Below, piece by piece: positions 23,300 through 35,589 of a stretch of 64,000 bases of DNA (positions are counted from its first letter, which is position 1; every line of letters starts with the position of its first letter). This stretch comes from Paramarasmius palmivorus (Eukaryota; Basidiomycota; Agaricomycetes; Agaricales; Marasmiaceae), in the NCBI GenBank assembly GCA_037176845.1, contig JAYKXP010000033.1, forward strand, positions 372,001 to 436,000, in the 5' to 3' direction. The translations under genes and the position numbers were made by a program. The notes below the pieces were generated by a model. It did not search any database. It was not told the origin of the DNA and saw nothing but the letters and a program-made list of their open reading frames with translations.

Positions 23300-24430
23300 G
23301 ATTGATACACCCAATTTCCACCCTTATCCGCCATTTGACGGACATACCGTTTGGACCATTCGTTCACTATCTACGGCATCGCTTCGAAGCAGTCGGCGCT
23401 AAGGTGAGGTTGCCGCGAATGACCATCCAAACGCCGACAGTGAACTCGAAATCGTACGTAAAACTTTTTTTTCTTCCCTTGCTACGACGCTGAGCATTCC
23501 TCTCCCCCTTAGATATCTTGTCTCACTTCAGCCTATCTATTCACAGAATCCCATGGTGTGGATGTAGGACATGCCTATACCAACTTTCCCATATCGACCA
23601 TCCTATGCCGATCATTCACGCCCTCAGAAGATCAAATGTCCTTCGAGACACGCTCAACGTCTCCCTTCAACGCCAATTAATTCCATTCCTCGTTGTGGAT
23701 TCAGTTGTCGCTTCCTGGGCGAAAAACCACATATCTTCGCAGTCCTGCATCTGCCGTCGACGCAGCTCCCGATGACAACCTCGAAAGGGTAAGGGTGACA
23801 AGGCGGATGTGGGTCCAGGAAGAGGGCAAATACAAGGGAATTGTACGTCCATACGGTTACCGGATTAGGGAAGCTCCACATCCTCCACTTGGATTCAGTC
23901 TTTTTCATCCTCAAACATCTTGTTCCTCTCGACACGGCCATTCAAGTCCCCGCTGACTCTCTTGGGGTGCATGTAAGATATGGCTACACCGACTTCCCTG
24001 TGCCCATCTCATCAATTCTATTATTATATCTATACCAACGAGTCACCCGGTCAGAAGATCAGGTTTTCGTTACGTGAGGTGGTCAAGACACTCTTCGATG
24101 TCACCGGCATCGAAATTCGCTCCCTGGAGTCAAATACACATGGTCCTCCAGTCATCGTCGACACTCATTCCGACATACTAATCAAACTTGAAGGCATGAA
24201 AGCTACGATGGGGGTATGCAAGGGTAGACTGTTCGGTCACTTGTGCGTTTATTAGTTTGCAAGCTTTTCCTGTCTGATATCTTTTCCGTGATACAAGACT
24301 CCTTTCAGCCGAAGGTCGAGTTATTGAAAATTCCCTTGAACAACCTGCTACATACATTCGCTGGCAAGCCCGCGCTATTCAGGACACTCCGCCGAATGGT
24401 TGCGTGGGTAAACGATAACATGTAAGGAGA
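23300..24430 (+). repeat. R1-variant and R2-type repeat segment after unit A
   Basis: It opens with TCCGCCATTTGACGGACATACCG (also at 40660). It continues with CATCCAAACGCCGACAGTGA and AGGGTGACAAGGCGGATNTGGGTCCAGGAAGAGG (also at 41100), then TTACGTGAGGTGGTCAAGACACTCTTCGAT (also at 41345), and a GTAAGGAGAGTAATGAG box (also at 10160 and 29055). No gene recognised. Confidence 0.65.
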
Positions 24431-24439
24431 GTAATGAGA

Positions 24440-24800
24440 CCATGAAGGAACTAGGCAGGGGTGGTTGTGGTGTGCTTGTTGGGACTTGCTGTTTTCTTTG
24501 TAGCCCTTGCCTCTGACATATGTCTACGTTCACTTTCTACGCCGCTGTTTATGCGATTACCATTGTACAGAGTCAAATCATGGAGGTCGGGGTCGGATAG
24601 CAACATATTCCCCGTATCGCATGTTGATGATTTTGGCAGAGAAATCATCCGGATCGATTCTTCGAGAAAGGTGGTTTCGAGTTGTATATTTTGAGGTGTG
24701 TTATTTGCATAGAGTATTCTATTGGAGGAGGGCAACACCGTTATGTGAAGAATTCTTATCAATACCCTTCCTCATGTATACAGCAGGTGTGTTGGTGCTG
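24440..24800 (-). pseudogene. Decayed R2 fragment related to the RNase H relic at 29150
   Basis: On the minus strand a short frame reads FLEESIRMISLPKS followed by SDPDLH, matching the end of the relic at 29150-29760. It is too short and isolated to be functional. Confidence 0.45.
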
Positions 24801-25044
24801 ACGGTGTATCACCGTGAAGGTATGGGGTACTTAGAATTGGCACGTCGTCCTCTGAATCCAAATGTTTTTGGTTGACTATGGTGAGAGAATTTTCCTTTGA
24901 TTCGTTATCCTGGATTTTTAAATGGTGCACTTTGAACGGTACCATAATAGAATCTTCAGAACTGACCGCCGCTATGTCGCCGAACGGGCTGACGATCAGC
25001 CTGAGGTAAGGATTAGACACCACGTGTTGATGCTTCTTGCTTCT

Positions 25045-26130
25045 TATTCCTTGACTATTACCATCCAAAGTCCGACAGTGACGAGAATCGTGCGTTTTCC
25101 TTCTTTCTGGTCCAATTACGAGGTTGATCATTCTTCGTTCTTGCTTTCCTCGATACAGCTACATGAATTTAGGTCGAATCTAAATAAATCCCTACCATGC
25201 CCTCAATTTAGCCGGGAATGTTACTCCGCAACTCACATACGACAATCCTCCTCAAGCTCAAGGGGATCCAAGACATTTCATGTGTATCCCGTTACGCTAA
25301 GACATCAAACGTTAATCTGTATATGAACACGAATGGATATCAGATGGAAAGGCCTCATTCCTGCGCGTTTCTTCCTGTTTGTGGATGGTTACCATTCCAG
25401 AGCGACGTTGCAGAATTATGCGGTGGTGTATTGGGGTGGGAGGTATGTCGACTTTCGCCGTAATGACCATGATGCAGAACTAACAGGTACCGTTCTTATT
25501 CAACCCAAGACTAGATCACTGACAATTTTATTGCAACATTCCCCCGCACAACACTTACCTCTCATCAACAGCTTGAAATATGCGAATTTACGGTCTCTCG
25601 GGTACGTCAAACGGTCGTGTATGAAGGGGTGATCAGAGAGTTAATGATTCTTAAGCCTCAAGCTGACCATCACCATCCAAATTCCGACATTGACTAGAAT
25701 CGTGCACTCTCTCCAGGACTTCCGCTCGCCATAATACAAATATAGGATTTCATCTACAGCTAATAACAGATCGAATCTTAACCAACTCCTGCTTGCTCGA
25801 AGGTCACATGCCTTCGTTGGGAATTTTACCATGAAGATGTCCTCAACTAGTATACGATGCTTCCCTGTCAATTCAAGCGGATCCCAGGATCTTAACGTGG
25901 ATCGCGTTACGTTATTGCACCAACATGCGCCCCAGAATCAATATCAGACCAGAAAACAGGATCCCTGGCTATTTATAGGTCGCATGCTCGTTCCATCGCT
26001 GAGTGACAACATTAGAGGATGTCGGAGATGATTGTGTAGGTACAGGCTTGTAAGTGTACTGAAGACTGGTCCAGCGTACATTTTTTGCCACATTCCACCG
26101 CGCAACACTTGGAATTGCCAACATACTCTC
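25045..26130 (+). repeat. Two tandem R1 repeat units
   Basis: Units begin near 25060 and 25665 with ACTATnACCATCCAAA. The first carries the full GTTACCATTCCAGAGCGACGTTG...GGGAGGTATGTCGAC stretch and ends with GGTACGTCAAACGGTCGTGTATGAAGGGGTGATCAGA, identical in position to 19900-19940. The second is shorter. Confidence 0.68.
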
Positions 26131-26904
26131 TGTCGGTTTGTTGTTATCATTGCTGGAACCAATTGATGACTTTCTCTCTTCTTTGGCGACTGTCGTCGTA
26201 AACTGCGATGATTCCAATGCTGTATCCCGTGCGGAACGAGGATAAGTGTCTCGTTACATCGCACAACCTCCTGGGGGTTGTTTCCCCATATTTTAACGAG
26301 GCCGTCCGGATTAGCACAGATATGCGACGCCGCTGTGAGTTTTATAGTTTTCGAGTGTCTGGATATCTAATACTTTTGCGTAGGAGGGGGCACCAAGATC
26401 TACGGTAAGACTTGTTGGAAAGGTTACAAGTATATAATTGTCGCTTGATTCGGACATTTGCGATCAATCGTTCTCATTTAGTCCACTGAGGGCGAAGACT
26501 CGCCATGCTTCATCCCCAACAGTGTACTTTCGTATTATAAAGGTCTCTTGATATTCCCGAGCCGACGAAAATTCTTCACAAGACAGAGAGCATCATGTGG
26601 ATCATGGTATTCTATACCCATCCACAGTTGCATCAACGAATTCATGAGGACAAAATGTACGTACTTATGCAAACCCTTCAACAGCAGCTATGTAGGTCAT
26701 TGAACCCCGTCTGGATAGATATGCATCATTTGGTTAGGGTTCCAACTGTCACTCTACCTTGTCACACAGCCAAGTGTGGGGCTATGGTTCATCAACCGAC
26801 TCGGATAGCTCAGTACACCGTTCAATGTATTCGAGTTATATTATATACGCCGAGCAGAAACATTGGTCCCTCGTGTGTGGGAGTTCTCTTCTATCCCCTC
26901 TATT

Positions 26905-27090
26905 TCTCCATCTAATATGAGTATCAATAGGAGGTAGGCGTGGATTGCGGCATTACTCGCTGTTTGATTGATCCGCTCTTTCGGCGTACAGCGGTCTGGA
27001 TGATTATCCGAATAGAAATGCTCGTCAAGAACACGACTCCTCGAAACGAGTAGGAGCAATCATTCTGTAGATATTGGAGGTATCAGTCGT
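26905..27090 (+). pseudogene. Small two-exon unknown coding piece, unit B
   Basis: ATGAGTATCAATAGGAG, then a GT-AG gap, then a piece reading LDDYPNRNARQEH and ending KRVGAIIL-stop. The same structure and the same stop position recur at 38018-38171. I do not recognise the family. It may be the 5' end of a gene that lost its downstream exons. Confidence 0.35.
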
Positions 27091-27771
27091 TCGCCTCCCA
27101 ATAGCCGACCGACTGAGATCGAACATCTACTGCCAGCTGTCAAACTTCAGCAGCACTCCCGCTTGCTGTGACGGACCTCCTGGGAAATCCCTTGCTCCAA
27201 TCACTGTGAAACCACATGAAGCATACTGCTTCCGGATCGGCAATTGATATACAGTAAGGTTTCGGTACTGGTACTAGAGTAGGCTTATTGAAAAATCGAT
27301 CCTTTGTAGCAGTGAAATCCTGGTCTCAGCACCTGCGTTCTGTTTAATATAGGCTCTTCACTACCGATTTCCTTTCTTTGCGATACATACGAATGAAAGA
27401 GGCGATGTGGGAGCTCATACCAGACATCATTTTGTGGAACGCGAAGAGGCCGGATACTACATTGAATATTGAGGGGTTGTGGTCAGTGTGATTGATTTTG
27501 GTTCTAAGTAAAAAAGGCATAATGGAGCGTATTTATAGACTTCTAGGAAAGTTTGGCTGGGGCCAAATCGCTTGTCCAAGGGTACAAATGCACTTTAATT
27601 CGTCCCAGGGACACTATTGTTCAACGGTAAATGAGCCAGGTCCCGTATAAGGAGTTAGCAGTGTGGCTGGGGCGCGACACATTTGCTGTTATTTCTTGAT
27701 TGTAATACATATCTACTTTGGGAGCGGCATATAAAATGCTGCCATAGCTGTGCAAACTATACATTGCAAGG

Positions 27772-28431
27772 ATGAGCAGGGAAACACACCCATCTCAGCA
27801 ACGTGTTGGGTCTCGCGCTATCAGAGCATGTACCAACTGTCGTCGTCGAAAGACCAAGTGTAAACCTCGTTATAATCGAGTTACAGGCGACTCTGAGGCA
27901 TGCACGCGATGCTACCTGAAAGGGATTCATTGCGAATACCTTCCAGTCAATTCTCTCTCTTCTTCCCGGCGGCACAAGGCACCACAAATTACCCTTCCTC
28001 AACCTCCTCTCTCCTCGCCAGGGTTAATCCCAATTCATACACCATCACAAGCAGGAGTTATTGTTAGCCAGGCCACTGACCAGTGTCCCTCAATTCCTTC
28101 CATTGTCGCCTCACTCGATGAGCGCCCACGCTCAGACTACACAAATATCGATTGCTTTGCTGGTGCCTTTGAAAATGGGGATGAAAGCGTCATTTTCATG
28201 CAGCAGGAAACATAGAACCAGAATGAGTCACATCAGGAACAGTCTTGGGAAAATTGGCATCTCCAGCCGGCGGCAATAGCTATATCCGAGCTAGTAGAAC
28301 ATGCCCCGATACCAAGTTCATACGGGCAAAACGGAAGCTTTGCTTCATCTAGCTCTTCAACGCACTCGTTTGCGTGGTTGGATGAACCCCATATATCGTG
28401 GGACCCCCAGACAGGGTTTGTATTCTCATAA
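27772..28431 (+). pseudogene. Zn(II)2Cys6 factor copy B, nonsense-interrupted
   Basis: The start aligns with copy A, and a TATAAAA lies at 27730-27736. All six zinc ligands are present (Cys20, 23, 30, 44, 47, 54, with the loop between the two halves one residue shorter, as in copy G). A TAG at 28213-28215 replaces the Trp codon of the QQESWN motif. The frame then stays open to the unspliced stop at 28431, including HISWDPQTG. A second TAG lies in the last exon. If expressed it would give a 147-aa protein with a complete DNA-binding domain and no tail. Confidence 0.85.
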
Positions 28432-28849
28432 TAGCTCTATGTGTATGCTGACAGAAACATTGCTATAGAGATCCTGCGGTTATATGCCTAGGACAACCAT
28501 ATTCTTGTGGACGTCACTGGATCTTTCCTCCATAGTTAAGTAGCGCTGCAACAAAGTTTCAACAGCCTAAATTACTACCTACAACATACAAATTGAGACT
28601 GTATTCTTTTGATATTTGATGCTTGTAAAGTACGGAGGCATCTTTCCCCCAATGATAGATCTACCCCTGCCGCTATGCTACCTGATATGAATCACGCTTA
28701 AACGACTGACAGACTGAACTTCGAGCATTACACGATTGGGCGCTTCACCCCCGTCGGTTAGGGGAGCCTATGCTCTTTCAGCAGGATAATATATAGTACG
28801 AGTAAAGAGACATAAAGGAATCAGACAAGCGTAGATTGTTCGGTCAGTT

Positions 28850-29100
28850 TACTTGTGCGTTTGTTAGTTTTGTAAGCTTTTCCCGTCTGATAGCTCTTCC
28901 GTGATACAAGATTCCTACCAGCCGAAGATCGTATTGAAAATCCCCTTGAACAACCTGCTACATACTCTTAACACGCTGAAATCTAGTACATTAGGCTGGC
29001 AAACCCATGCTATTAGGACACTCCGCCGAATTGCTGCGTGGGTGGACGGTAATATGTAAGGAGCGTAAGAGTGAATAAAGGAGCCAGGCAGGGGTTAGAT
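28850..29100 (+). repeat. R2-type segment (partner 24240-24460)
   Basis: Shares TGTGCGTTTnTTAGTTT, GTGATACAAGA, CCTTGAACAACCTGCTACATA, CACTCCGCCGAAT and GTAAGGAG-GTAA with 24240-24460 in order. Confidence 0.65.
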
Positions 29101-29149
29101 CATTGACTTTATAACCCCGCCTCTGACGTATATTTACGTTCAGTTTCTC

Positions 29150-29760
29150 TAGTGCTATTCATGTGATTACCATGGTACAGAGTCAAATATGGAGGTCGGG
29201 GTCGGATTCCAATGTATTCCCCGCATCGCATATTGATGATTCTGGCAGAGAAATCATCCGAGTCGATTCTTCGAGAAAGGTGGGTATGCAGAACGTTGGT
29301 ATCGGAGCAGCGAGTATAGACGTGTTCACTTTTTGTGCCGAAGATGCATAATGGTCGGCTGCATGATTGAGTAACGATAGCGGGGATGTGTCTGTGGTGT
29401 GTGCTTTGACATAAGCTATGTCTATTCTCGGACGATTTCGAAGGAGGTGGAGGAGCCAACGGTAATATGACCGTCCAATGAGATGAGTCTCATTAGAGTG
29501 TTCGGGTATAGACGGTCCGAGTAGATGGTAGCGTGGGCAGTGGAATGATCGTCTGCTGAGAGAATAGTGCTCGCTACAAGGCCTACCATTTCCCCGTGAA
29601 GAATGTTCGCACTAATCCCATTGACGCGGAGTGCTAGTGATAGTTGACCGGCCCAGTGAGAAATCCATTGACAGTGGTTGACATAAGCTGATTCCTGTCG
29701 ACACTCCTCAAGATTGTCAAAAAACATCGATAGTAGTCGATGGTCGTTATTAAGATGCCG
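29150..29760 (-). pseudogene. Retroelement RNase H domain relic
   Basis: On the minus strand one frame reads NGISANILHGEM, then HATIYSDRLYPNTL. After a +1 shift it reads SYYRWLLHLLRNRP, IDIAYVKAHT and LNHAADHYASSAQK. This sequence of motifs is that of the RNase H end of agaric non-LTR-type reverse transcriptases (an acidic YSD box and a late His-Ala-Ala-Asp box). The part after the shift ends in LEESTRMISLPES. The frameshift and the absence of any reverse transcriptase domain upstream mark it as a dead fragment. Confidence 0.65.
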
Positions 29761-29769
29761 CTATGTTGA

Positions 29770-30600
29770 CATTAGTCGACATCTGTTGGTATAGGCTGTA
29801 ATCAACGAAGAATCATCCATACTGCCCGCTTTCGTCAATTATGATCAGATAATATGAAGGCTTAAATGATATATATTGGCGACTATAAACTACAGGGTGT
29901 ATACGACGCGTCATGATGAGGATACCGCTAGGCTGGGGTAGACCTGGCGCCTCCCCCCTTCTCCTACCCAGTTCAGAGACCACCGTCTTCCTATGTTCCT
30001 TCTACGCAATGTTCTTCACGTGTAGTCTGTTTTTGTGGCCACCTGAAGCCAAGGTCAGAGCTGGCAAGTTAGAGAAGGATAGAAACGTACGCTGTCTGCC
30101 ACCCTAAAAACCCCTAAAGTCATCCATGTCTAACCAATCGCTACTGAATAAAAGTCAGCTCAGAGATGGGTATGCCATGGATAGAACATACCGCTGGAGA
30201 TGTCGAAGTATGCATACACGAGAACACAGCCGCGTCAGAGCTAGTCGTTATGATATTGACCCAATAAAGCTCACCGTGACATATGCCTCCGTAGATCTTC
30301 CCTGCTTGAGGCCTGCTAAGGAGAAGTGAGTGAGCAAGCGAAGGAAGAGGGAGGAGAATAAGCCGGGTTGAAGATGATCATGACGGGAGGAAGCAAGGAA
30401 GAAATTGGATGGGCTTGATCGGCTCGGAGTTTGTCCACAACCAAAGTCGTACGATTATCATTCTTTGTTTTGGCAATGGTAAGGCACGCCATCATCGAGC
30501 TGTGATTGTCGTTGAAAACGTTGAGCTAACTGCTGGCTAAGTATCGACTCAAAATTCTGAAAACATCGACTGACGCCAGCAGTCATCAGATTCGTCAGCC
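29770..30600. other. Intergenic, no gene recognised
   Basis: Upstream side of the RNase H relic. I looked on the minus strand for the preceding reverse transcriptase domain and found only stop-rich sequence. Short frames at 29913 and 30126 show no domain. Confidence 0.4.
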
Positions 30601-30614
30601 GACGTCAACGCACT

Positions 30615-30935
30615 TCTCGTTGGGAACGTTGACCGGGACGTTGACCAGCGACAGCTGCCGAGAGCCGAAAGGCACGTGGATTACCGCTTGCGGTTCTTTT
30701 ACGCTTACCATCACCACTCAAACGCCGACAGCTCGAATCGTACGTTTTCCTTTTTGCTTGCCTAGTTACGACGTTGACCACTCTTCCTCCTCCTCTTGCT
30801 TTCCTTGATACAGCTATTCTAGTAGTCAATCACTCCACCTTCAAGCAAATCCAAGGCTATCCCTATGGCTAGAACACCAACACGTTCATCTATACGCGCA
30901 AAAGAAGGAGAAGCCTCATTAATTCCTCGTTTTTT
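30615..30935 (+). repeat. R1-variant repeat copy
   Basis: Contains GCCGAGAGCCGAAAGGCACGT (also at 41935), CTCAAACGCCGACAGCTCGAATCGTACGT, GCCTAGTTACGACGTTGACCACTCTTCC and TCATCTATACGC. Confidence 0.7.
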
Positions 30936-30959
30936 AGGGTGTCTGTAGCCGTCGGGTAA

Positions 30960-31190
30960 GTGAAACTAGACTCTCTCATTTCTCGGTGTAATGTACATAA
31001 CTGTACACCTTTGCCAGAGCACTCATAAGCATGATATACATTTTCAGAACACCCTGACTTACTAGGTGCTGAGAAGTGTCAGGGTGAATGAACGGATCAA
31101 AATCGCCTGTAACCATAAGTAATAGAAAACCCAAAATTCCGGACTGCACGTGCTGTTTTGAGCGATTTTCGTTCCAAAAATGACTCAAGG
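30960..31190 (+). repeat. Second orphan copy of the toxin gene's 3' flank
   Basis: Matches 47125-47290 and 15390-15560: CATTTCTnGGTGTAATnTACATA, AAGCATGATATACATT, GAACACCCTGACTTACT, TGCTGAGAAGTGTC, GAATGAANGGATCAAAAT. The upstream toxin coding region is absent although unit C still has its Zn-cluster gene 0.8 kb downstream. Confidence 0.78.
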
Positions 31191-31689
31191 TCGCAGATAT
31201 CCTCCAATTCTCATTTCCTGCGGTTTGGTATAATATTGTGGGCCCGAGATAGATACTCTCTTATTCCAAGTTAATTGTAATGTCATCTTCGTGGATTAAA
31301 TTATATTTTCTTCGATGGTCAAGTTCACTGTAGGTCAAGAATTCTGTCACCATCCTTTACGCGATTCATCTGCCCTAGATTCGATGCACTATAGCCTTGT
31401 CAAAACTTGCTACATGCCGAGCAGCTGTCAACGTTCCACTCCCGCTCCTCCTGACTCGTGGCTCCCGGAAATTCCCAACCTTAGAGCCGCCTTATGCACT
31501 TACAAAAGCTTATCTCTTCTAGATCGCTACCAAATCGCTAATTGGGGCACTGGAAATTTTCTGTTCTACTACTGGAATAGTCTTATCAAATTTATTGTCC
31601 TTTGTCTCAAAATCTTGATTTGCTGATGAAAACCTCTCAAGTTCCCTAATTGAGCCGTGAGTGTGGAGCACATAATAGACTGCATTTGG

Positions 31690-31991
31690 TAGAAATCCCG
31701 TTGATTCCGTTGGTGGTATGGACTTCCTCGAGGGTTCGCGCTCTATGTGAGCGTGAATACTAAGTGTCTTCTAAGCGAAACGGCAGCGAGACGTCGACAA
31801 CTTTAATTCATGTCAAGGAGACCTGCGGCCACTATGTTAATGACCGTTAATAAACCCAGCCCCGTCCGCAGAGTTGATGCTATGTCTTGAACATGGCACA
31901 TTTGCAGTTTCTCTTGATATAGCGATACATATCTGCTAGAGGGGCGGCATATAAGATGCTCTGATTGCTTCGCTGGCTGTAGAACGCAAAA
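31690..31991 (+). promoter_or_regulatory. Shared 5' module of Zn-cluster copy C
   Basis: The module aligns with 47570-47861 and the inverse of 61961-62250. It includes GAAACGGCAGCGAGACGTCGACAACTTTAATTC and TGTCAAGGAGACCTGC-GCC. A TATA-like GCATATAAGATGCTCTGATTGCTT at 31948-31971 sits about 40 bp before the ATG. Confidence 0.7.
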
Positions 31992-32746
31992 ATGGGCAAG
32001 GAAACACGCCCCTCTCAGCAACGTGTTGGTCATCGTGCTGTCAGAGCATGTACCAACTGGCGTCGTCAAAAGACCAAGTGTAAACCTCGTTGTAATCGAG
32101 ATGTTACAGACGACTCTGAAGCCTGCACGCGATGTTACCTGAAAGGGATCCCTTGTGAATACGTTCCCGTCAATTCTCTTCCTTCGTCACGGGGGCGCAA
32201 AGCATCACAAATGATTCTTCCCCAGCCACCTCTATCCTCGCTAGGAATTCCTCCGATTCAATCACTATCACCGTCCGGAGGAGGTGATGATCAGGCTACT
32301 GTCTGTCCTTCACTTCTTTCTATTGTTATCCCATCAGATGAAACCCCACGTCGAGACTACACAAACACCGATCGCTTCGCTGATCCCATTGTCATGCATC
32401 AGCAGACATGGAACCAGAGCGAGTCTCACCAGGAACAGTCCTGGGGCAATTGGTATCTTCCTCCAGTGACGACAACTATACCCCAGCTAGAATCCATCCC
32501 GTCGGTCCCGGTACATCGCCCAAGCTCATACGAGCTAAATGCAAACTTTGCTTCATCCAGCTCATCAGCGCACGCTTTTGCGCAGTTAGATGAACAACAT
32601 ATCTCGTGGGATCCCCAGACAAGGTTTGTACCGTCATATAGCTTCATCTATATTCTAACAGAACAATTACTATAGAAACAACCCGAGTATATGCCTTGGA
32701 CAACCATGTTCTTGCGGACGTCACTAAAACCCTTCTCCATGATTAA
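31992..32746 (+). CDS. Zn(II)2Cys6 factor copy C with a lost zinc ligand
   Basis: Exons 31992-32623 and 32662-32746 give 238 aa. The frame is open throughout and the second exon keeps the conserved tail TTRVYALDNHVLADVT. The second zinc ligand is replaced by tryptophan (ACTNW; TGT to TGG at codon 23). The others are kept, and an extra Cys appears at position 34. A normal binuclear cluster should not form, so DNA binding is doubtful. The protein could be a non-binding or competing relative, or a young pseudogene whose frame has not yet broken. Confidence 0.8.
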
Positions 32747-33199
32747 TTGGACTGTGAGAACAGCCGAAGGTCCTAGAGTGTGTACAGGATACGAAATTTG
32801 AGATACTCTGTTCTTTTGATCTCCGACGCTTGTAAAGTACGGAGGCACCTTTCCCCCGATAATACTGTAGATCTACCCCGCCGCCATGCTGCTTGCTTTG
32901 TATAGCGACAGATCTGATTTCAAGCAGCACAGTATTGTAAATGATGTAACAGTCCACCAACACAATCGATAAAACAATAACCTTGCTCTGGACCGCTAAG
33001 TAAGGGCATCGTTAGTGGCTCACTGAAAGAGATATAAACGGGAGAAGCACGATTTATCTTGTTATGAGAATGGATGCTGCCCTGATCAATGCTCAAAACC
33101 TTGGCTCACGTCGATACTCCACAACAGATCAAACACGATGCAGAGATAGGGTCATATGTTCTTCCTTTCTGTTACAGTAATATCTTAAACCTTAATTAC

Positions 33200-33660
33200 A
33201 TGACACAGGTTAGAAATCAGGAGATCCGAGAAGGTAATTTAATATAGTCAACTGTACTGTGAATGATTTCGATGCCTCAATCGCCGTGTATAAGACCCAA
33301 GATTCGCTAAATGATCGGTACGGGGAATGCATTCTGCAAATGTCGATACACGGAACCCGTGAGATTTCGTGCATTCATTAATCATGATCTTCCCGCAATC
33401 ACCGTTCTTCGTCAAGGAACGTATGTGTGCCTTACTGAGTGCGTAAGTCCAACAATTTGAAGACCTGGGACTGTGAGTACTCCATTATTCACACCATCTA
33501 TCGTTTGTTGTGCCTTGAGTCCAAGATCAAGCTCTTGAGCCATACGAGCATTGAACGCTTCAAGAACTGGAACATGATTCAGAAATTTGATGGTTAAAAC
33601 AAACATCGTTGCTATAGATGCATCTGGTTACCCATAATGATATACTGATCTAACGTGTGG
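33200..33660. repeat. Conserved 3' module downstream of copy C (partner 49200-49660)
   Basis: Shares CCTTAATTACATGANACA, AATCAG-AGATCC, CATTAATCATGATCTTCCCG-AATCACCG, CAAGGAACGT and ACCATCTATCGTTTGTT with the sequence after copy E. Decayed relatives follow copy F (55170-55400) and, inverted, copy G (60490-60780). On the minus strand 33606-33412 reads NHVPVLEAFNARMAQELDLG, protein-like but of unknown family. Confidence 0.6.
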
Positions 33661-33669
33661 CGGTTTTGA

Positions 33670-35010
33670 ATAAACACGATAAATACACCCGGGGTACTCA
33701 ATTGAGGTTGTCCAAAGAATTGATACAGTAGCTGTGAGAGAACAAGGGTCATATTGCATTCGTTGACGATAATACGCCCGTCGAGATCACTGTTCTAACC
33801 TCTGGTTACGATTCGGGGCAGCGAAGTCTTGCTGGTCACATTCATGATTCAACGCGATAGACCAAAAATACGTGTAATAATATTCTCAAATATAGTTCTC
33901 CGGACAACTGTTTCGTTCATTGAGTACGATTTTGACCCAGGAGAATTATTGTTCCTCATAAGTTTCGCAGTACGATCATAGCCTAGGACTACTACTCCAA
34001 CAGCTTTAATTCAGGGCCGGTTTAAGTTCCTGGACCCATTCATATCATAAACACACGTGTAACCGTTGTATTCTTCATAGATGCAGGGTTCACCGAAGAT
34101 ATCGGACTTCTGATCTCGCAGAAGCGATGTGTGCAACCAGACCATCACCCCTTTCCGAAGTCAATGTTTCCCCTATCGCAATTCTTCTTCCATTGGACCA
34201 CCATGACCTCCCTCATGAAATGCCATGCTTCAACCCTACAAACAGCATAGAAACTCACAATATCTAATGGCTAGGTGCAACCTACCCACCGACATAATTA
34301 TCGGAGCCAATGGCCACTGATTTGCAAGACACAAGCAAAACTTATCAACATTCGGTCACGATGCTTTTCTGCGTCCGAATTTGTCATTTCAGCCCTCGCA
34401 GCAGATGGTATTTTGCATCTGAATAAATCAGTGTGGGTGCCAAGAGGCATTACCATCGCTGAGTGAGTACTTATCCATCGGTATGATCAGCTAATTACTT
34501 TCTGAGCAGATGAGATATTATCTTAAGTGGATCATCTAGGCAGCCCATACCAACATTCAATCCCGGCGTCCAACGAACGCCTTCAGACATGCAACTATCG
34601 ACAACGAATGTAATGATTTGAGTGCGTTCGCCACCTCCGTCATTAAGACGCTCTAGATTCTGATTCGGTAAGAGCAATTGTGCGACGGGAGTATATTAAT
34701 CCCGCAGTCCAGCCGGCTCAGTCTACGTGTTGCAATGATTTTATTCATTGGAAAGTGTGGGAGCGGTTTTGAAGCATTTTGTAAGGCGCCCGTATTAACG
34801 CTCGTATCTGGGATATCTTTGCGCTTATGTACGTTACGTACCTTTGTTTGTTACGAATCACTCATCAATTTCTGCTCTTATCCTGGCAAAGACTGGAACT
34901 CGCATCCTTAATGCCTGATCACGATACTTCCAACAGGTGGGATACCATTCAGTCGTTTGAGTATAAGTTGCTATCTTTGGTACAATCATGTACTGTGCGT
35001 GTAGGATGAT
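33670..35010. other. Low-content stretch, no gene recognised
   Basis: Several frames of about 60 codons occur, none with a domain. I see no RNA gene and no match to the repeats named elsewhere, apart from the tRNA relic that begins at 35016. Confidence 0.4.
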
Positions 35011-35015
35011 CCACC

Positions 35016-35108
35016 TTCGTTATGGTGTGGCTACCATTATCGCTTCTCATTATCGACCGTGAATCGTGAGATCGCGATAGCCCAGGGCTCGATTCCCTAC
35101 AATGGAAT
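35016..35108 (+). pseudogene. tRNA-Glu (CTC-type) pseudogene
   Basis: Keeps TTATGGTG, the anticodon stem ATCGC...GCGAT and AGCCCAGGG-TCGATTCCCTA. Two bases of the D loop are missing, the T stem is disrupted and the acceptor strands (TTCGTTA versus CAATGGA) do not pair well. Confidence 0.72.
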
Positions 35109-35589
35109 AACTTGCTGTCTTCGTGGGCTGTTGGTCTCCACCGTTGAACGATCATTTTTTGAATCTTCTCTGGGTTCGACTCCCCGCCTTGGGAATTGGC
35201 GCGTCGTTCCGTGAATCCAAATGTTTCCCTAATTCGTTATGCTGGATCTTTGGTGCACTTTGAACAGTACAATAATAGAATCTTCCTTCTCCGTTAATCG
35301 ACTTCAGAAGTGAAATCACTCGAAGGTTTTAATTTCAGCGCTAGCCCCATCACGATTGATGTCACAGCGTTTCGCCGCTCGCCGCTACTTCGCCTCCCAA
35401 TTTCTGCTCGCAATTGTCATCTTTGGCACTACCTGTCAATCATTCCTGCTTCCACTTCGGCGTGCCTCATCGGGAGGTAACCATCGAACTATATCTCACT
35501 TCAGAACTGACCGCTGGTATGTCGCCGAAGCAGCCGGCGATCAGATCAGACAAGGATTGGAAACCACGTGTTGATGCTTCTTGCTTCTT

